A stretch of 59,005 nucleotides of DNA from Plantago elongata (GCA_036897095.1 JAYMSP010000305.1:1-59005); one strand, 5' to 3'; counted from the first letter of the stretch, positions 23,520-34,782 are shown. Numbers and translations are program-made. The notes: generated from the sequence alone by a model not told the origin.

Positions 23520-24440
23520 CAGAACTGCAAGCTAGCATTTAATACTTAGTATTAGCTTGCACTCTTACTGAACTAGTACTAATTATTACAGCCATTATGT
23601 CACCATAGGTTATGGAGCCAAGTCAATTTTGCAACTAGTATGTATTGGGGTTTTCTAATATGTTTTTAAAAAAAATTATTATAAAATTCCATTTTTCCCT
23701 ATTTTTATACACATCAACCCCATTATTTTGCTCTGAAATTAAATCTACAAATACTAAGCATATTTTCATCTTGTACAATTGAGTTTATTTGTCCAAGACA
23801 CTCAATTTTATCAATAAATACTAATGATGATAAATAAAATCAGAATATGTATGATAACGTTAAAACACAGTATCTTGAAAACAGAAAGGGAGTAACATTT
23901 AAGTGTACTACTAAATCCTAATTAGCATGTTCAACTTGTAATGCAGCTACTCATGATTTGAGGTTCATTGTCGATTGATTACAACTAAGCCAACAAAAAG
24001 TATACGGACAAGAAATAAGGCACTCACGAATATATGGTCGAATAAATAAAACAAGATCGTTTCGTAGGTACGGAACGGAATTGTATTAAATTTGATCCTT
24101 TTTTCATAGTGTTAAGTGTTCTCACTAATCACTATAACAATGCATATCTGTCTGTTATTCACGGTGGAATCAGGACCCGTACGTTCTTAGCAAAGTTAAT
24201 TTATGATGTTTAGTAATAGTTAAAATAAAGAAAAGCCAGTTGCACTTCTTAGTACGTACTACTTGGTAATTTATCAAAAAGGTATCCAAAGTTTGACAAC
24301 CAAAGTGAGATGAATCGATATTCCTATATGATTCCACTTTGTAATCAACCAAATAATTGTAATTAATCAACAAGATGGAATATCTTGTAGAAAAGAGTAT
24401 CAATCGTACACCTATAAATCATAATGGATTTTCAAGATTC
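23520..24440. other. gene-free stretch upstream of the SAUR at 24519
   Basis: AT-rich. The block AGGTATCCAAAG near 24281 resembles, inverted, the CTTTGGATACCT/CTTGGATACCTT motif upstream of the minus-strand SAUR genes, consistent with a related but inverted promoter. Confidence 0.45.
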
Positions 24441-24518
24441 TGATTGTTATAAAGGATTCACCTTACAAGAAACTAATATAGACTTATTGAAAAATCAAAC
24501 TCTTTACAAAATTGAGAC

Positions 24519-24782
24519 ATGGCAAATGGAAAGAAGTACAAGTTGAAGAAAGGATGGGTCGCAGTGCAAGTAGGGTTAACAGATGATCGAGATTATACGC
24601 GACGACTTGAGAAATTTTCAGTCCCAATTTCATACTTATGCAACCCCTTGTTTCATGAGCTACTTGAAAGAGCTAGGGAGGTTTATGGGTACAATGTCAA
24701 TGGACCTCTAACACTTCCATGTTCAGTTGATGATTTTATTGAGCTTCGGTGGCAGATTGAGAAGAGAAAACAAGTTTGTTGA
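24519..24782 (+). CDS. SAUR family protein (MAN-leader subtype, inverted copy)
   Basis: 87 aa: MANGKKYKLKKGWVAVQVG, a short Asp-rich spacer, FSVPISYLCNPLFHELLERA, EVYGYNVNGPLTLPCSVDDF, ending KQVC. By sequence it belongs with the minus-strand genes (13622, 18927, 22550), but it lies on the plus strand, so it closes the array as an inverted relative. TATAAAG at 24448-24454 is 65 bp upstream. The gene is divergent from 22550. Directly downstream is a 139-bp tandem duplication. Family role as for the others. Confidence 0.92.
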   Translation: MANGKKYKLKKGWVAVQVGLTDDRDYTRRLEKFSVPISYLCNPLFHELLERAREVYGYNVNGPLTLPCSVDDFIELRWQIEKRKQVC

Positions 24783-24893
24783 GATATGTAGCTTAAACAT
24801 AAGCAATTTGAGTAGACAAGACTATCTAGAAGTTTAGCTTTAACTTTGGTGCATGGTATTAAATTTTTCTCTACTCTTCTTGTAATAAATTTT

Positions 24894-25171
24894 GAGATGA
24901 ATTTATTCACAAGTTGAGTTGATGAGTTAGAAATTGAAAACCTATATTGCATTCATGGTGGATTCCAATTTAAATAATGGTAGGGGTGCAATGTTTTACT
25001 GGTTAATAGACACTCACATAAAACTAATCTTTGAGATGAATTTATTCACAAGTTGAGTTGATGAGTTCAACGTTGAAAACCTAGCTATATTGCATCCATA
25101 TAGTGGATTCCAATTGAAATTAATGGTAGGGAGCAATGTTTTGCTGGATAATAGACACTCATATGAAAATA
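24894..25171 (+). repeat. 139-bp tandem duplication 3' of a SAUR gene
   Basis: Two copies with a period of 139 bp, each beginning GAGATGAATTTATTCACAAG and containing TGGATTCCAATT and TAATAGACACTCA. A handful of substitutions and small indels separate them. It starts 112 bp after the SAUR stop codon, so the first copy may fall in its 3' UTR. Confidence 0.85.
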
Positions 25172-25620
25172 ACCTTAATTTGTTTGCAGCCAACCTTTGT
25201 GTGGCTAATGAATGCAACTGAAATTAACATTATGGACGATTGCCAAAATAGACGATGGATCGCCGCGATACAAAAGACGATGAAAGGAAAAAAAGAAAGA
25301 AACACATGTTTAACTCTACAAGAATTTTTCCTTTCGTCAAAAAGAACTAGTAAACATGAAGGATATAAGCATGATTGAAGAAGAGAAATAAGCCGCTGGT
25401 GATTGAAAGAAGCAACAATAAGGCGGAAAATTCAAAATAAAAGCGTGATTCTGATATGTTATACATTAATACACATCCAATGAACAATTGCCACGTAGCA
25501 TGCCCGGCCCAGGCCCCATGTAGGTTGTTCAACCGCATGTGGCCTCATTTGTCCGGAGGCCCAAAGTCCATACATAGACCATAGAGAGTCAAATCAGGCT
25601 CTGAACTCTTTATATTCATC

Positions 25621-25700
25621 TTTTTACGAAATAAGGAAAGTTAGGAAAGAACATGCTTTATTTTCACGAAATAAGGGGAGTTAGGAAAGAACATGCTTTA
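25621..25700 (+). repeat. 40-bp direct tandem duplication
   Basis: Two copies of a unit ACGAAATAAGG-A-AGTTAGGAAAGAACATGCTTTA with a 40-bp period (25621-25660 and 25661-25700). Confidence 0.85.
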
Positions 25701-25709
25701 ATTATGTTA

Positions 25710-26455
25710 GGGTATACAAGAAAATAAAATGATCAGTGATTACTGCTTTAAATTAGAATTGATTAGGAAATAAATAGAAAATTATTTATAATTAAATATT
25801 AGCTCATAAATTATGATGGTTATTACCAAGTTGAACTTTATAAGTTATTACTTATAGTATTGCTCAATATTGTAAACATAAATATACATCACTTAATTTT
25901 TGGAGAAAGAGTGAGTAGAGAATTAGTATATACGTATCACTTAATTTTTGCTCAATATATGCCAAATATATGGCTACATATTTATATTTTAATTTTTATT
26001 GTATAATTGTTCGGGGATGAATTTAAGAATTCGCATGGGCCTCGCAGTGAAGTGAAGTTTGTTAGGCGATATCTTTGTATTTCTTAAATATGTTAGGACA
26101 TGTGAATAGTTACAATTATTGGCATAGCAAATGTTAGTCTAACTGGTTACTTGATTTTCAAATACCTCATTGGATGCATGATTCAATTAAAATTAACTGA
26201 TACATATAGTGAAATAATAACTATAAATTGATAGGTTTATGAATCTGTACTCTGATCTTCTTGGGCCGACGTGCAACTCTAAAACTGTTCGGAATAAGAT
26301 TGGTGATATAATTGGGACGAAAACCAAATCGACTACTTGGTGAAGTTAGTTTGTTGCTATTTTATGGTAACAACAATTGATCCAAGATCGAATAGTGTTA
26401 TTCAGCCCAAACAATGTAAAGTCTTCAGCGACATGGAGAAGTTGAATACTTATAA
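25710..26455. other. gene-free stretch
   Basis: AT-rich intergenic DNA. No ORF or repeat structure that I can support. Confidence 0.4.
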
Positions 26456-26457
26456 TT

Positions 26458-26461
<4 letters not shown>

Positions 26462-26489
<28 letters not shown>
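26462..26489 (+). repeat. 28-T homopolymer tract
   Basis: 28 consecutive T. It lies on the 3' side of the minus-strand GRF zinc-finger sequence at 26655-27108, so on that strand it reads as a poly(A) tail and may mark a retrocopy insertion. Confidence 0.8.
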
Positions 26490-26493
<4 letters not shown>

Positions 26494-26654
26494 GGATTTC
26501 TAGGTAAAAATTACACAAGTATCAAGATTATTGATCAAGGTTTTTATACTGAAATAGTCATGATTGAAGTCAAAACAGCGGCGGTTTGGTTCACAATTAC
26601 AATAGAAGTTATGGCTCTATTTTACATACAATTATATAAAAATTCAATTCGAAT

Positions 26655-27108
26655 TTAGATACAAACATCTACAAATAAACTAGTCGTCCTGAAGTAGTCC
26701 TTAGATACTTGTACTTTCTTGTTTGAGCCAAATGCAATTGCACCAACCAGCATTAATCCCAGAACAAAGCCACGTAAAAAAAGCATTTCCTTGCTTCGTA
26801 TCTCATTCCTCAATTTTGGCATACAGTTTATGAAGCTTGTCCTCAATATCACCCAAATGATTTTGTAGTCTCTCAATTTCCTCTTTCACAATAGAAACAT
26901 ATTCTCTAGCGGAATTTTGATACTCCCAAACGAAGTAAGAACACATTTTTGACTCGTCAGTACTGTTGTAGCATCTCCAAAACCTTTTATCAGGATTCGA
27001 CGTCGATTCCATCAATCGAACCGGTATATTACAACGGCAGAGACGGAATTCTAGAGTTAATTGAAATAAAAGTCCAATATTCGGAGAGAAACTCAACATC
27101 TTGAACAA
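26655..27108 (-). pseudogene. GRF-type zinc-finger protein gene, frameshifted
   Basis: A minus-strand frame from 27108 encodes a GRF-type zinc finger. It has LCRCNIPVRLMESTSNPDKR, then FWRC and CSYFVWEYQN with the expected Cys spacing. A coiled-coil stretch follows (VKEEIERLQNHLGDIEDKLH). It ends at a TGA at about 26803. The overlapping +1 frame continues with a hydrophobic segment (LFLRGFVLGLMLVGAIAFG), the usual C-terminal membrane anchor of plant GRF-finger/coiled-coil/TM proteins. The single-frame gene is thus split by a one-base shift. Such genes are often carried or copied by transposons. With the 28-T tract nearby, a decayed retrocopy is the likely reading. Confidence 0.7.
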
Positions 27109-27109
27109 G

Positions 27110-27985
27110 TTGAAGTATATTGTTGCTTTAATATAATTGTTTTCATGAAAACATTGCCCTTGGCGGCTTCGGTCAATTTTTCATAATAAGTTGTTTATTA
27201 CGAGTTCTTTTTTGTGGATTATTGGTAGGTCAATATATATGTAAAGTTTACTTGAATAGTTCAAATTTAGTTGCATTTTCAATTAACTGTGTTTTATTTA
27301 TTGGGTGAATATTTAACGTTACATAAGGGCAAATAAAATTATCAATAAATTAAATGAGGCCAAAAAAACTATTGAAAAATAGAGACGTCTTTAGTGACGG
27401 AAACTTATTCCTCCGCCATGGACATTATTTATTATGTCGCTATTTAATGACGTCATAATGTCCCTGCCACTATTGTTTCGGTTAGATCAGAATTCTATTG
27501 TAATATCAGTCATCAATTATGTCGCTCCCAAGAGTGACGCTGTTTACTGTCGTAACAAAATTCGACACAAAATTGTGACAAAATTATTGTTACTGCTTTT
27601 AGCTTGTATTGTATATTCATGATTTGTTATAGTTTTAAAAGACATTGTTATTGTTTTAAATATTAATATTATTTTTTTAGCTTGTGTTACATGCTCTACT
27701 TTGTTGTTATTTTAAGCTCCGATGTGATAGTTTTAATAAAAGTCATCACAATTTTAACCTAGTTAGTGAATGTTTTAAGCAGGTACTGATGATAACATCG
27801 AGTTTGATCTACGAGGTGTCACTATACAGTATTAAAAAAATAAGCACAAACAATAAATGAAAAGAAAAACGAAGTTTACCAACAAGTTTAGTCGAAAAAA
27901 TAAATAATTAACAAATCATTTTGCATTTGCATAAAAAAAACAAATGTTTTTTGTAACATTTTTCCTATTATAATAGATGTTTTAA
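27110..27985. other. gene-free stretch with short inverted GACG/CGTC motifs
   Basis: 27385-27560 holds several GTGACGGAA, CGTCGC and TATGTCGCT motifs in both orientations, reminiscent of CACTA-transposon subterminal repeats. No terminal CACTA pair could be defined. Nothing else seen. Confidence 0.35.
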
Positions 27986-27989
27986 AACC

Positions 27990-28536
27990 TTTTTTTTTAA
28001 TATCTTAAGATGCATTAGATCAAAAGAAAATAGTAAAGCAGATTAGAGATCATTCCTAATTAAATTACAGAGCCAATTTGGGCATTCATGCCACACAAAA
28101 GATAAGTTACTAGAATTACAAACTTCCATTATTGCAACAAGAGTTCCAAAAGTAGGGTGGCTAGCATGTTTTACCAAGTAATCTGCTACTGCATTCGCGC
28201 CTCTGGGAATATACGAACTTCACCCACTAAATCCATCAATTGATAAGCATCATCCAGAAGTGTTTGGTATTGTATGGATGGAGCTTCCTTCCTGTGTAGA
28301 CATTTTATTAGTACTTGAGAATCTGTTTGGACTAGGATTTTACTCGGGCCAAGTTGGAAACAAGCATGCAATCCAATCTTTAAAGCATAAAACTCAGTCA
28401 TATTATAATTGCCCCTGCCTAAGTAAGATGCTCCAACACGAATAAAAATGCTAGTCTTATTCCCAATTATATAAGCAGCTCACATATCATGAGTGGTTTG
28501 TAAACATGAGCCATCAATATTCCGGGCGTGATAAAA
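27990..28536 (-). mobile_element. LINE RNase H fragment, 5'-truncated
   Basis: Minus strand: RNIDGSCLQTTHDM (about 28526-28480), GASYLGRGNYNMTEFYALKI, LVQTDSQVLIKCL (28401 onward) and ANAVADYLVKHASHPTFGTL. This is a LINE-type RNase H with at least one stop (after THDM) and one frameshift near 28190. A T run at about 27990-27999 marks the poly(A) end. Its truncated 5' end directly abuts the SAUR remnant starting at 28540. Confidence 0.8.
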
Positions 28537-28539
28537 TTT

Positions 28540-28596
28540 ATGGCTAATGAAAAGAAGATGAAGCTAAAGAAGGGGTGGATAGCAGTGCATGTGTGA
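28540..28596 (+). pseudogene. SAUR gene remnant (N-terminal 18 codons)
   Basis: ATG at 28540 opens MANEKKMKLKKGWIAVHV and then TGA (28594-28596). This is the leader and first beta-strand of the MAN-leader SAUR subtype; compare the gene at 13918, which begins MANEKKSKLKRGWVAVQV. Homology ends at the stop, and the remainder of the gene is missing. The 5' flank is replaced by a LINE fragment in opposite orientation. Too short to appear as a normal ORF. Confidence 0.85.
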
Positions 28597-28609
28597 TTAG
28601 ATTATCACA

Positions 28610-29665
28610 AAAGTAAAGTTAATTTATTCGCAACTATTTAGTATATATTGTATATATTTATTACATCCACAATTAATTTTCGATATGATCAGCTGTTTCC
28701 TTGATAGATTGCAGAGTCCATGTGATGACAAAAATAAAAATTAGTGTATGGTAGTATGATATCACTTCCCATAACATTTTACAAATATTTCAGTTAGTAG
28801 AATCCAGTGAATTTCAACTATAATTATCGATATCTAGTGCGGCAGTACTTCTTGGTATTTGGTAAATTATGTTATAATGGTTCATAAAAAGTTGGAACCG
28901 CCTCCATTTGGTTGCAAATTCACCCACTCTTTTACTTGTGATATGAGGCCATATGTATTTTTTAAGTTAGAAAAAAAGGTTATCTTCTACAAAGTTTTTG
29001 CCGGATATGGAACATCGATTTTGTTTTGTTTTTTGTCAAAATCTTTGACTGTATAGAACCTATGTATACTGGGCATGGTCCCTTTCCAATGTTCAATGGA
29101 CAAGTCAATTGTATGTCCACTATCATCTAGGAGTATATATGTGTACATACTTTTTTAAAGCTAAAAATATGATTAAAATTAAGAGGGATGGGCAAGTAAT
29201 AAACTTTTAATCCGACTTCAACTTTAATGATTCGGTGGCCTTTGAGTACGGATGAGGACACAATTTCAGTTAGCATTAGTACAAGTATACGACTCTGTAC
29301 TATTATCATAGAATATTCTTGATTCCGTTACCTCTTTTTATCTCCATTACACGTAGAGATAGAATACTTATTAATGGGACAGTTTAAATATAAATAATAA
29401 ATGGATTGCACCGTAACTTGTTTTTATTCTTGTAAAAAGAGTAGACATGACTCGGAATCTGATATGAGAATTGGAAAATTACATTTTGTGTTATATACAA
29501 GCAAGTCTCATTGTCATATTCAAATTATCCCGTACATTTATTCTTGGCTCTACCTCTATATATGGCAGCGAGCATCTCATGTGTGATCTGAGGATCAAAT
29601 CCATGCATTTCATTTTGAGACATTGACACAGAGTAAATGGAGGGTAAGGTAAAGATTAATCACAT
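28610..29665. other. gene-free stretch
   Basis: AT-rich. Open frames at 28859 and 29401 (+) lack recognisable features. Confidence 0.4.
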
Positions 29666-29671
29666 GTTATC

Positions 29672-29830
29672 TTGAACTAAAATATACTGAACTGAACTGA
29701 AATAAACTAAACTAAATTGAAGTAAATTATAAATTATAACTACGTCGAGCTGAACTAAATTTAACTAAACATAACTGAATTTAATTCAACAGAACTGAAA
29801 TAATTTTAAGTTGAAGAGAACATAGCCTAA
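29672..29830 (-). mobile_element. TTCAGTT-rich MITE, copy 2 (inverted)
   Basis: Contains CTGAACTGAACTGAAATAA and ends AGTTGAAGAGAACATAGCC, the inverse of copies 1 and 3. Separated by about 170 bp from copy 3 in the opposite orientation. Confidence 0.65.
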
Positions 29831-29997
29831 CTCATAATGATATTGTCCAAAATGACTTGTATGATAAGTGATAATTTTAAATTACCCCTCGAGGAGATCA
29901 CACACGCCTCAAGGGTGTGTCCTGGAAAAGGTAAACCACAATCATGTTGGTTGTTATATGTTTTACGGGAATAAATTATTCCTGTCCTTCTGGACTT

Positions 29998-30165
29998 AGG
30001 ATGTATTCTCTTCAACTGTAAATCACTTCAATTCAGTTCAGTTCAGTTCGGTTCAGTCCAATTCAGTTTAGTTCGGCTTAGTTATAATTTATATTTTACT
30101 TCAGTTGAGTTCAACTCAATTCAGTTTAATAAATTTCAGTTGAAGATAATATAGTCTTATCGATA
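29998..30165 (+). mobile_element. TTCAGTT-rich MITE, copy 3
   Basis: Starts AGGATGTATTCTCTTCAACT and ends TTCAGTTGAAGATAATATAG, with CAGTTCAGTTCAGTTCGGTT and GGCTTAGTTATAATTTATAT inside. Terminal TTCAACTG/CAGTTGAA inverted repeats. Confidence 0.65.
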
Positions 30166-30179
30166 GATGAGGATGAACT

Positions 30180-31190
30180 TTTTTCGTCAATCCTTCCTGT
30201 CATCCAATTGGTGAGATCAATTGTGTTATAATGCATATCTAAAAAAAAGTGTGTTATTGGAATAAAGTATAAACCGCATTTACAATCGCTTTGGATGTAC
30301 ATATCTTCTTAATACATGATGATTATGAAACAAAAACATTAATTCAAATAAACTAGAGAAAAGTGCCGCACTTTGATTTGCAATCGGTGTTGGATGGTAA
30401 AAAGTTCCTATCTGGTCCCGTGGCAATCTATAGATTTACAAAAAGGAGGTAAAATTTAAAGACAGGAGAAAAGTGAAAAAGATTGAAAGTTGAAGATTAG
30501 GATAAGTATTTCTTTTCACGAAATAGTAAATATTTCACACTTTATGTGCAGGATTACTAATGCGCCTATTGTTCTACCATATGGTTGGAAATAAGTGGAG
30601 AATAAGAAGAGGCCAGTTTGAAATGATTTAGATAGCTCTACCATTTGTGAGGAGCTAAAAATAGTCATAGTGAATGATTATTATTCCTTCCGCCCTACAA
30701 ATAGTGGTTCATCTTGAAATGTGCCTTCACGAGTTGAATTTTAGGTTCCACCCCAATCACTTTCATATTTCAACCCTAGCTAATTGATTAATATTCGTAG
30801 GACCAAACTAGATTTCCCACAAATATTGAGATCTATGAGGCATGACAAAAAGTAGGAAAGTAACTACCACATGGCCACACCGGCATAGGTAACAAATGAA
30901 ATTGAACGATATGAAATTGGATTATAGTATAAAATATAATTAAACTGAACTGAATAAGGAAAACATAGATCTAATTGTTAGCTAATATAGTCCATAAAAT
31001 AGTAGATAATTGATAAGTGAATTCGTGATGATAATCTTTAAAAAAAAATTATGAAGCAATAACTCTCGAGCTCATTGCATATTAATTAAGTTGAATATAC
31101 AAGTCGAGACGAACCAAATCGGTACTTACAAATGTATTTTGGGATAATACAATAACGTAATCTCCTGGACTTAGAGCCCAAAGTCAAAGC
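30180..31190. other. gene-free stretch
   Basis: AT-rich intergenic DNA without a supportable feature. Confidence 0.4.
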
Positions 31191-31195
31191 GTTTA

Positions 31196-31355
31196 TAATC
31201 GAGTAGTGAGCTGAGATGCCCTGTAGTCAAGAGGTCACGAATTCGATTTTTCGAAATTGATGATATTACTTTCTATATAAAAAATGATAATTTGAGTCTA
31301 ACAAATATATTGATGATCAATTCGAATATATTTAATTATGTAATTGTAATATTCT
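31196..31355 (+). mobile_element. tRNA-derived SINE, copy 2 (diverged)
   Basis: GAGATGCCCTGTAGTCAAGA and box B-like GAATTCGATTTTT (31239-31251) align with the copy at 21546. The tails also correspond (ATTTAATTATGTAATTGTAA here against ATTTAACAATTATAATTGAA there). Confidence 0.55.
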
Positions 31356-32048
31356 ATAAAACTGATTTAGAGCCCAAAGACTTAACAGTACACATTAATG
31401 GTGAGGTTAGAACGTGGTGATTTGAAAGAAAAATCAGAATAAAGTGCATGGCATTTTAAAATGATCTCAAATTTTCAATCGTCAATTGGCAAGTGTATAT
31501 CTTTCATTATTTTATCAGGGATGAAAGTTGGGCCATGAAAATTATGTTCGATCCTCCTCCGCACGTATTAAGAAATAACATGAATTTTTACAAGAATTTT
31601 ATAGCGAAATTAAGAGTGTAATACATATAAGAAATGACCAATCTAATAATTATCTTATACCCTAGATTAATCCGAGCTTGTCCCATTTGTGATGCTTATT
31701 CTGTAGTGCAAAATTAAATTTCCAGATCAAAACGTGTCGTTATTGAAACCTCTACAGGAAGAGAATTGATGCAATTTCAACCCCATCCAAAGAGCGTGTC
31801 ACTGTAACAAATATTAAAGCATATCAATTTTGACACATAAAACCAAACTAATCAAATAATTTGAATATAACTATTATTACAATAATAGAACAATAAGTAT
31901 GCCACTAGATATTGTATATATATGTAATGATTGGCAACACAATGACAAACCAATATGCACCAGCAAAATCACAAGACTCATCTATCTTCTCCACGCTCTC
32001 TTCTTCCTTGATTTATTGGTTGGAAACCAACCTAAAGAGAACTAGGCA

Positions 32049-32384
32049 ATGGATACAATAGTAACAAATGACAACAAGAAGATGAAAGTGAAGAAAGGAT
32101 GGCTAGCGGTAAGAGTAGGGTTAGAAGAAGGAGGATTTCAACGATTCACCATGCCAATATCATACCTCTACCACCCCTTACTCAAAAACCTACTCGAAAA
32201 AGCTTACGAGACCTACGGATACACCACCACCGGTCTCCTCAAGCTACCATGTTCTGCCGATGAATTTCACCACCTCCGATGGCGGATCGAGAAGGAAGGA
32301 GGTGCCAACAATTACCACCACCATGTTCATCACAATCACTTCCACTTGCCAGCCGCTTTGTCTTTCCAATCTTGTTATAGTTAA
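32049..32384 (+). CDS. SAUR family protein (His-rich tail, last member)
   Basis: A 111-aa intronless SAUR. After a short leader (MDTIVTNDNKK) come MKVKKGWLAVRVG, FTMPISYLYHPLLKNLLEKA, YETYGYTTTGLLKLPCSADEF and HHLRWRIEKE. A His/Asn-rich tail ends in AALSFQSCYS. The tail and HLRWRIEKE link it to the genes at 2551 and 11120 rather than to the central MAN-leader or plus-strand subtypes. Either the outer ATG or the internal ATG (32082) could serve; the outer one is given. Family role inferred as above. Codon use is more C-rich at third positions than in its neighbours. Confidence 0.92.
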   Translation: MDTIVTNDNKKMKVKKGWLAVRVGLEEGGFQRFTMPISYLYHPLLKNLLEKAYETYGYTTTGLLKLPCSADEFHHLRWRIEKEGGANNYHHHVHHNHFHLPAALSFQSCYS

Positions 32385-32399
32385 GTCAATTAGCTAGCT

Positions 32400-34250
32400 T
32401 CAATTTGTCTTTGGTATTTTTTGTAAACGGTACAAACTAAAATTAAAAACGCGCATCATGAATCATGATCATGTTTATATATTTAGGTTATGTGTAAGTT
32501 GCGTATGATGATATTAGTATGTATCCGAAGTAAGATCCGCCATATAATGTTGCACGAGTGTTTATAATTTTATCCCACTGGATAAGTTTTTTCGTGTCAT
32601 AGAGTATCTGGTCTGTTTGTGTACGAGTACTACTTCAGGAAATTAATTATGTATATCGATCAATTCTGTAGATTACTTGAGTTTCTTTAATGTACTTTAA
32701 TTCCTTTTTCTTTTTTCAATAATACTAAATTACTTAATTTACTTCTCATCATCTTAAACATGTTCATATAAATTTAACACAGGAATTCCGAAATCTTCAC
32801 GGATATCGATCTATAAAATTAACATATATAGATAACCCCTACCATGATGCATTTAGAGGCAATCTTTATGATCTTAATTTTCTTTTATGATTAGTTAATT
32901 TTATATATTCCTAAAAGAAGAAGAAGGAAAAAAAAGAACATAGCAGCTTGGAGTGTACTTGGCTAAAACTAGGTTTTGTACGGAATTCTACTGCAAGGCA
33001 GTGCTATAATTCTTAGTTAGTATAAAAAATTATATCAGTCGGCAATGGACCACCCTGGATTACGTTAAGGCATAGACGATCATGCTTTAATTTACACCAA
33101 TAATTATCAAGAGTGACAAAATTATAAACTTTTTTATGTCTTAAAATAACTATTTTTTCTATCGATTTTCTCCACCTCTATTTATTCATCGATCTCACAC
33201 ACACACACACACAAAAATATGTATAGTTAGATATAATAAGACATTTTAATTCAATAGTACTTCTAAGTACTAACATTAAGGAGTCCTAATTTAATTATAC
33301 TTCTGACACTCCCTATCACTCTTTGAACTGCATTGTGCTGTCAAGTTATACGAAAATTGTCTTTTTTTCATAAAATTCATTGCGGGAAAGGAGGAAAGAC
33401 AGGACCATTGCTCGTTGGAAACTTCCATGACTCTAATACTTTGAGAGAACTATTTTCCCTACCTCTACTTTCTTATCAATCTTAATTTAATCATACTTTT
33501 AACAATTATGAGTAAGCAACAAGTGGAGCTTTAGGCAATTTTGATTTGACAATTTTGATTTGGGTTATAAATCGTTGATGTACTTTATGGAGTATTTTAT
33601 AGTCAATAATTTAATTACAATAATTAATTTTCCACTTAGCCAATAACCAATGATCATAGCCAAGAGCCGAAGACAAGTTGAATAAGTATGTTTAAGAATC
33701 TCTGAGTGGAATTAATCAAAATGATAATTAATGCCCATACTCTCTTTTTTATGGTGCGGCAAAAGTAAAACTATAGTTTGGGCTCATCACAATTATCACT
33801 ACGACAATGAATCATGAGTTGGAGTTAGGCCACTAATTAATTAAGGTTATGGATATACCTTATTAATGGAGGTTGAATAGGTTAATACAATGGTCTTAGT
33901 CAATGTCTGAATGATCGAAATGCGAAACAACGTCATATGTTTAATACGATCATTACAAGTATGCAAAGTGACCCGGTAGACCTGCAAAATCAATTTACAA
34001 TTGTGTACAATAAGAGGTAGGCCCTGATCACTAGTCCATATGCCCACAGCCCAAACCAAGCTAGCATGTGGGCTGAGGCCCACGAATCCACTGAAATTTT
34101 GAGTCACATTGTTCCTGTAAATTGGCACCAGCTAGTTTATAGAAAAGTATTTGCTCATCTTCTGACCTTTATAAAAAGATTTACAGACATTCAAACAACA
34201 TTATTAAAAACCATTTTCCTCAAGCTAAGTTCATCTGATCTGATCTTAGA
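32400..34250. other. gene-free stretch
   Basis: AT-rich, with a short (CA)n at 33195-33214. 33840-34250 has open frames on both strands but no recognisable domain. A TATAAAAAG motif at about 34170 precedes the open frame described next. Confidence 0.4.
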
Positions 34251-34262
34251 GAGGGCTTTACA

Positions 34263-34703
34263 ATGAGTATTCTTCCGATTGCTAACTCCGAGGCTGAAAT
34301 GACATTTGCATGTCAAATTCCAACTGAGATTTCATGTCCTTACATCATAATACAGACCACTTATGGAAACCAACTTCCCATTAGAGTTAAATCTTTTGAA
34401 CCTGCCTTCATGGCTCATTGTGAGATTTCATAACCCGTCGTCCATCAAGAGTATTTTCAAATGCCTTATGTCGCACGGAACAAAGGAAGGCGTATCGAAC
34501 ATTCCACATATAACATTGTTAAAGAGTTTGTACCTCAAAACCAAAACTGTAGTTGTATATGTAAAAAGATGATTGTGAATCAGATAGGATTTGTTGGGCC
34601 AACAAACTCGAAGATTGATGTGGCGCAAAAGTTTCAAAGCAACATCAATGTCGAGCTGCAATACTTTATTACAAACACAAAAAAAACATCGATCATATTT
34701 TAA
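34263..34703 (+). pseudogene. degenerate coding-like segment, unrecognised
   Basis: From the ATG at 34263 the frame reads MSILPIANSEAEMTFACQIP and continues open for over 50 codons to a TAA near 34432. It then stays open to 34701 (VVHQEYFQMPYVARNKGRRI and beyond). Composition is coding-like, but I do not recognise a family. It could be an old transposon or pararetrovirus-type remnant; this is a guess. Confidence 0.25.
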
Positions 34704-34782
34704 CGTAGTATTAATAATTTTAATCGATTGTGAAACGATCATATTTTAACGTAGTATTAATAATTTTAATCGATTGTGAAAC
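34691..34782 (+). repeat. 46-bp perfect tandem duplication
   Basis: Two adjacent copies of the same 46-bp unit, starting GATCATATTTTAACGTAGTA (34691-34736 and 34737-34782), with no visible differences. Confidence 0.9.

Noticed and set aside
27380..27830. CACTA transposon remnant
   Set aside because: GACGG/CGTCG motifs are suggestive, but no matching CACTA terminal pair or target-site duplication could be found.
33195..33214. (CA)n and similar short microsatellites, also at 42467 and 44068
   Set aside because: Ordinary dinucleotide runs without further interest.
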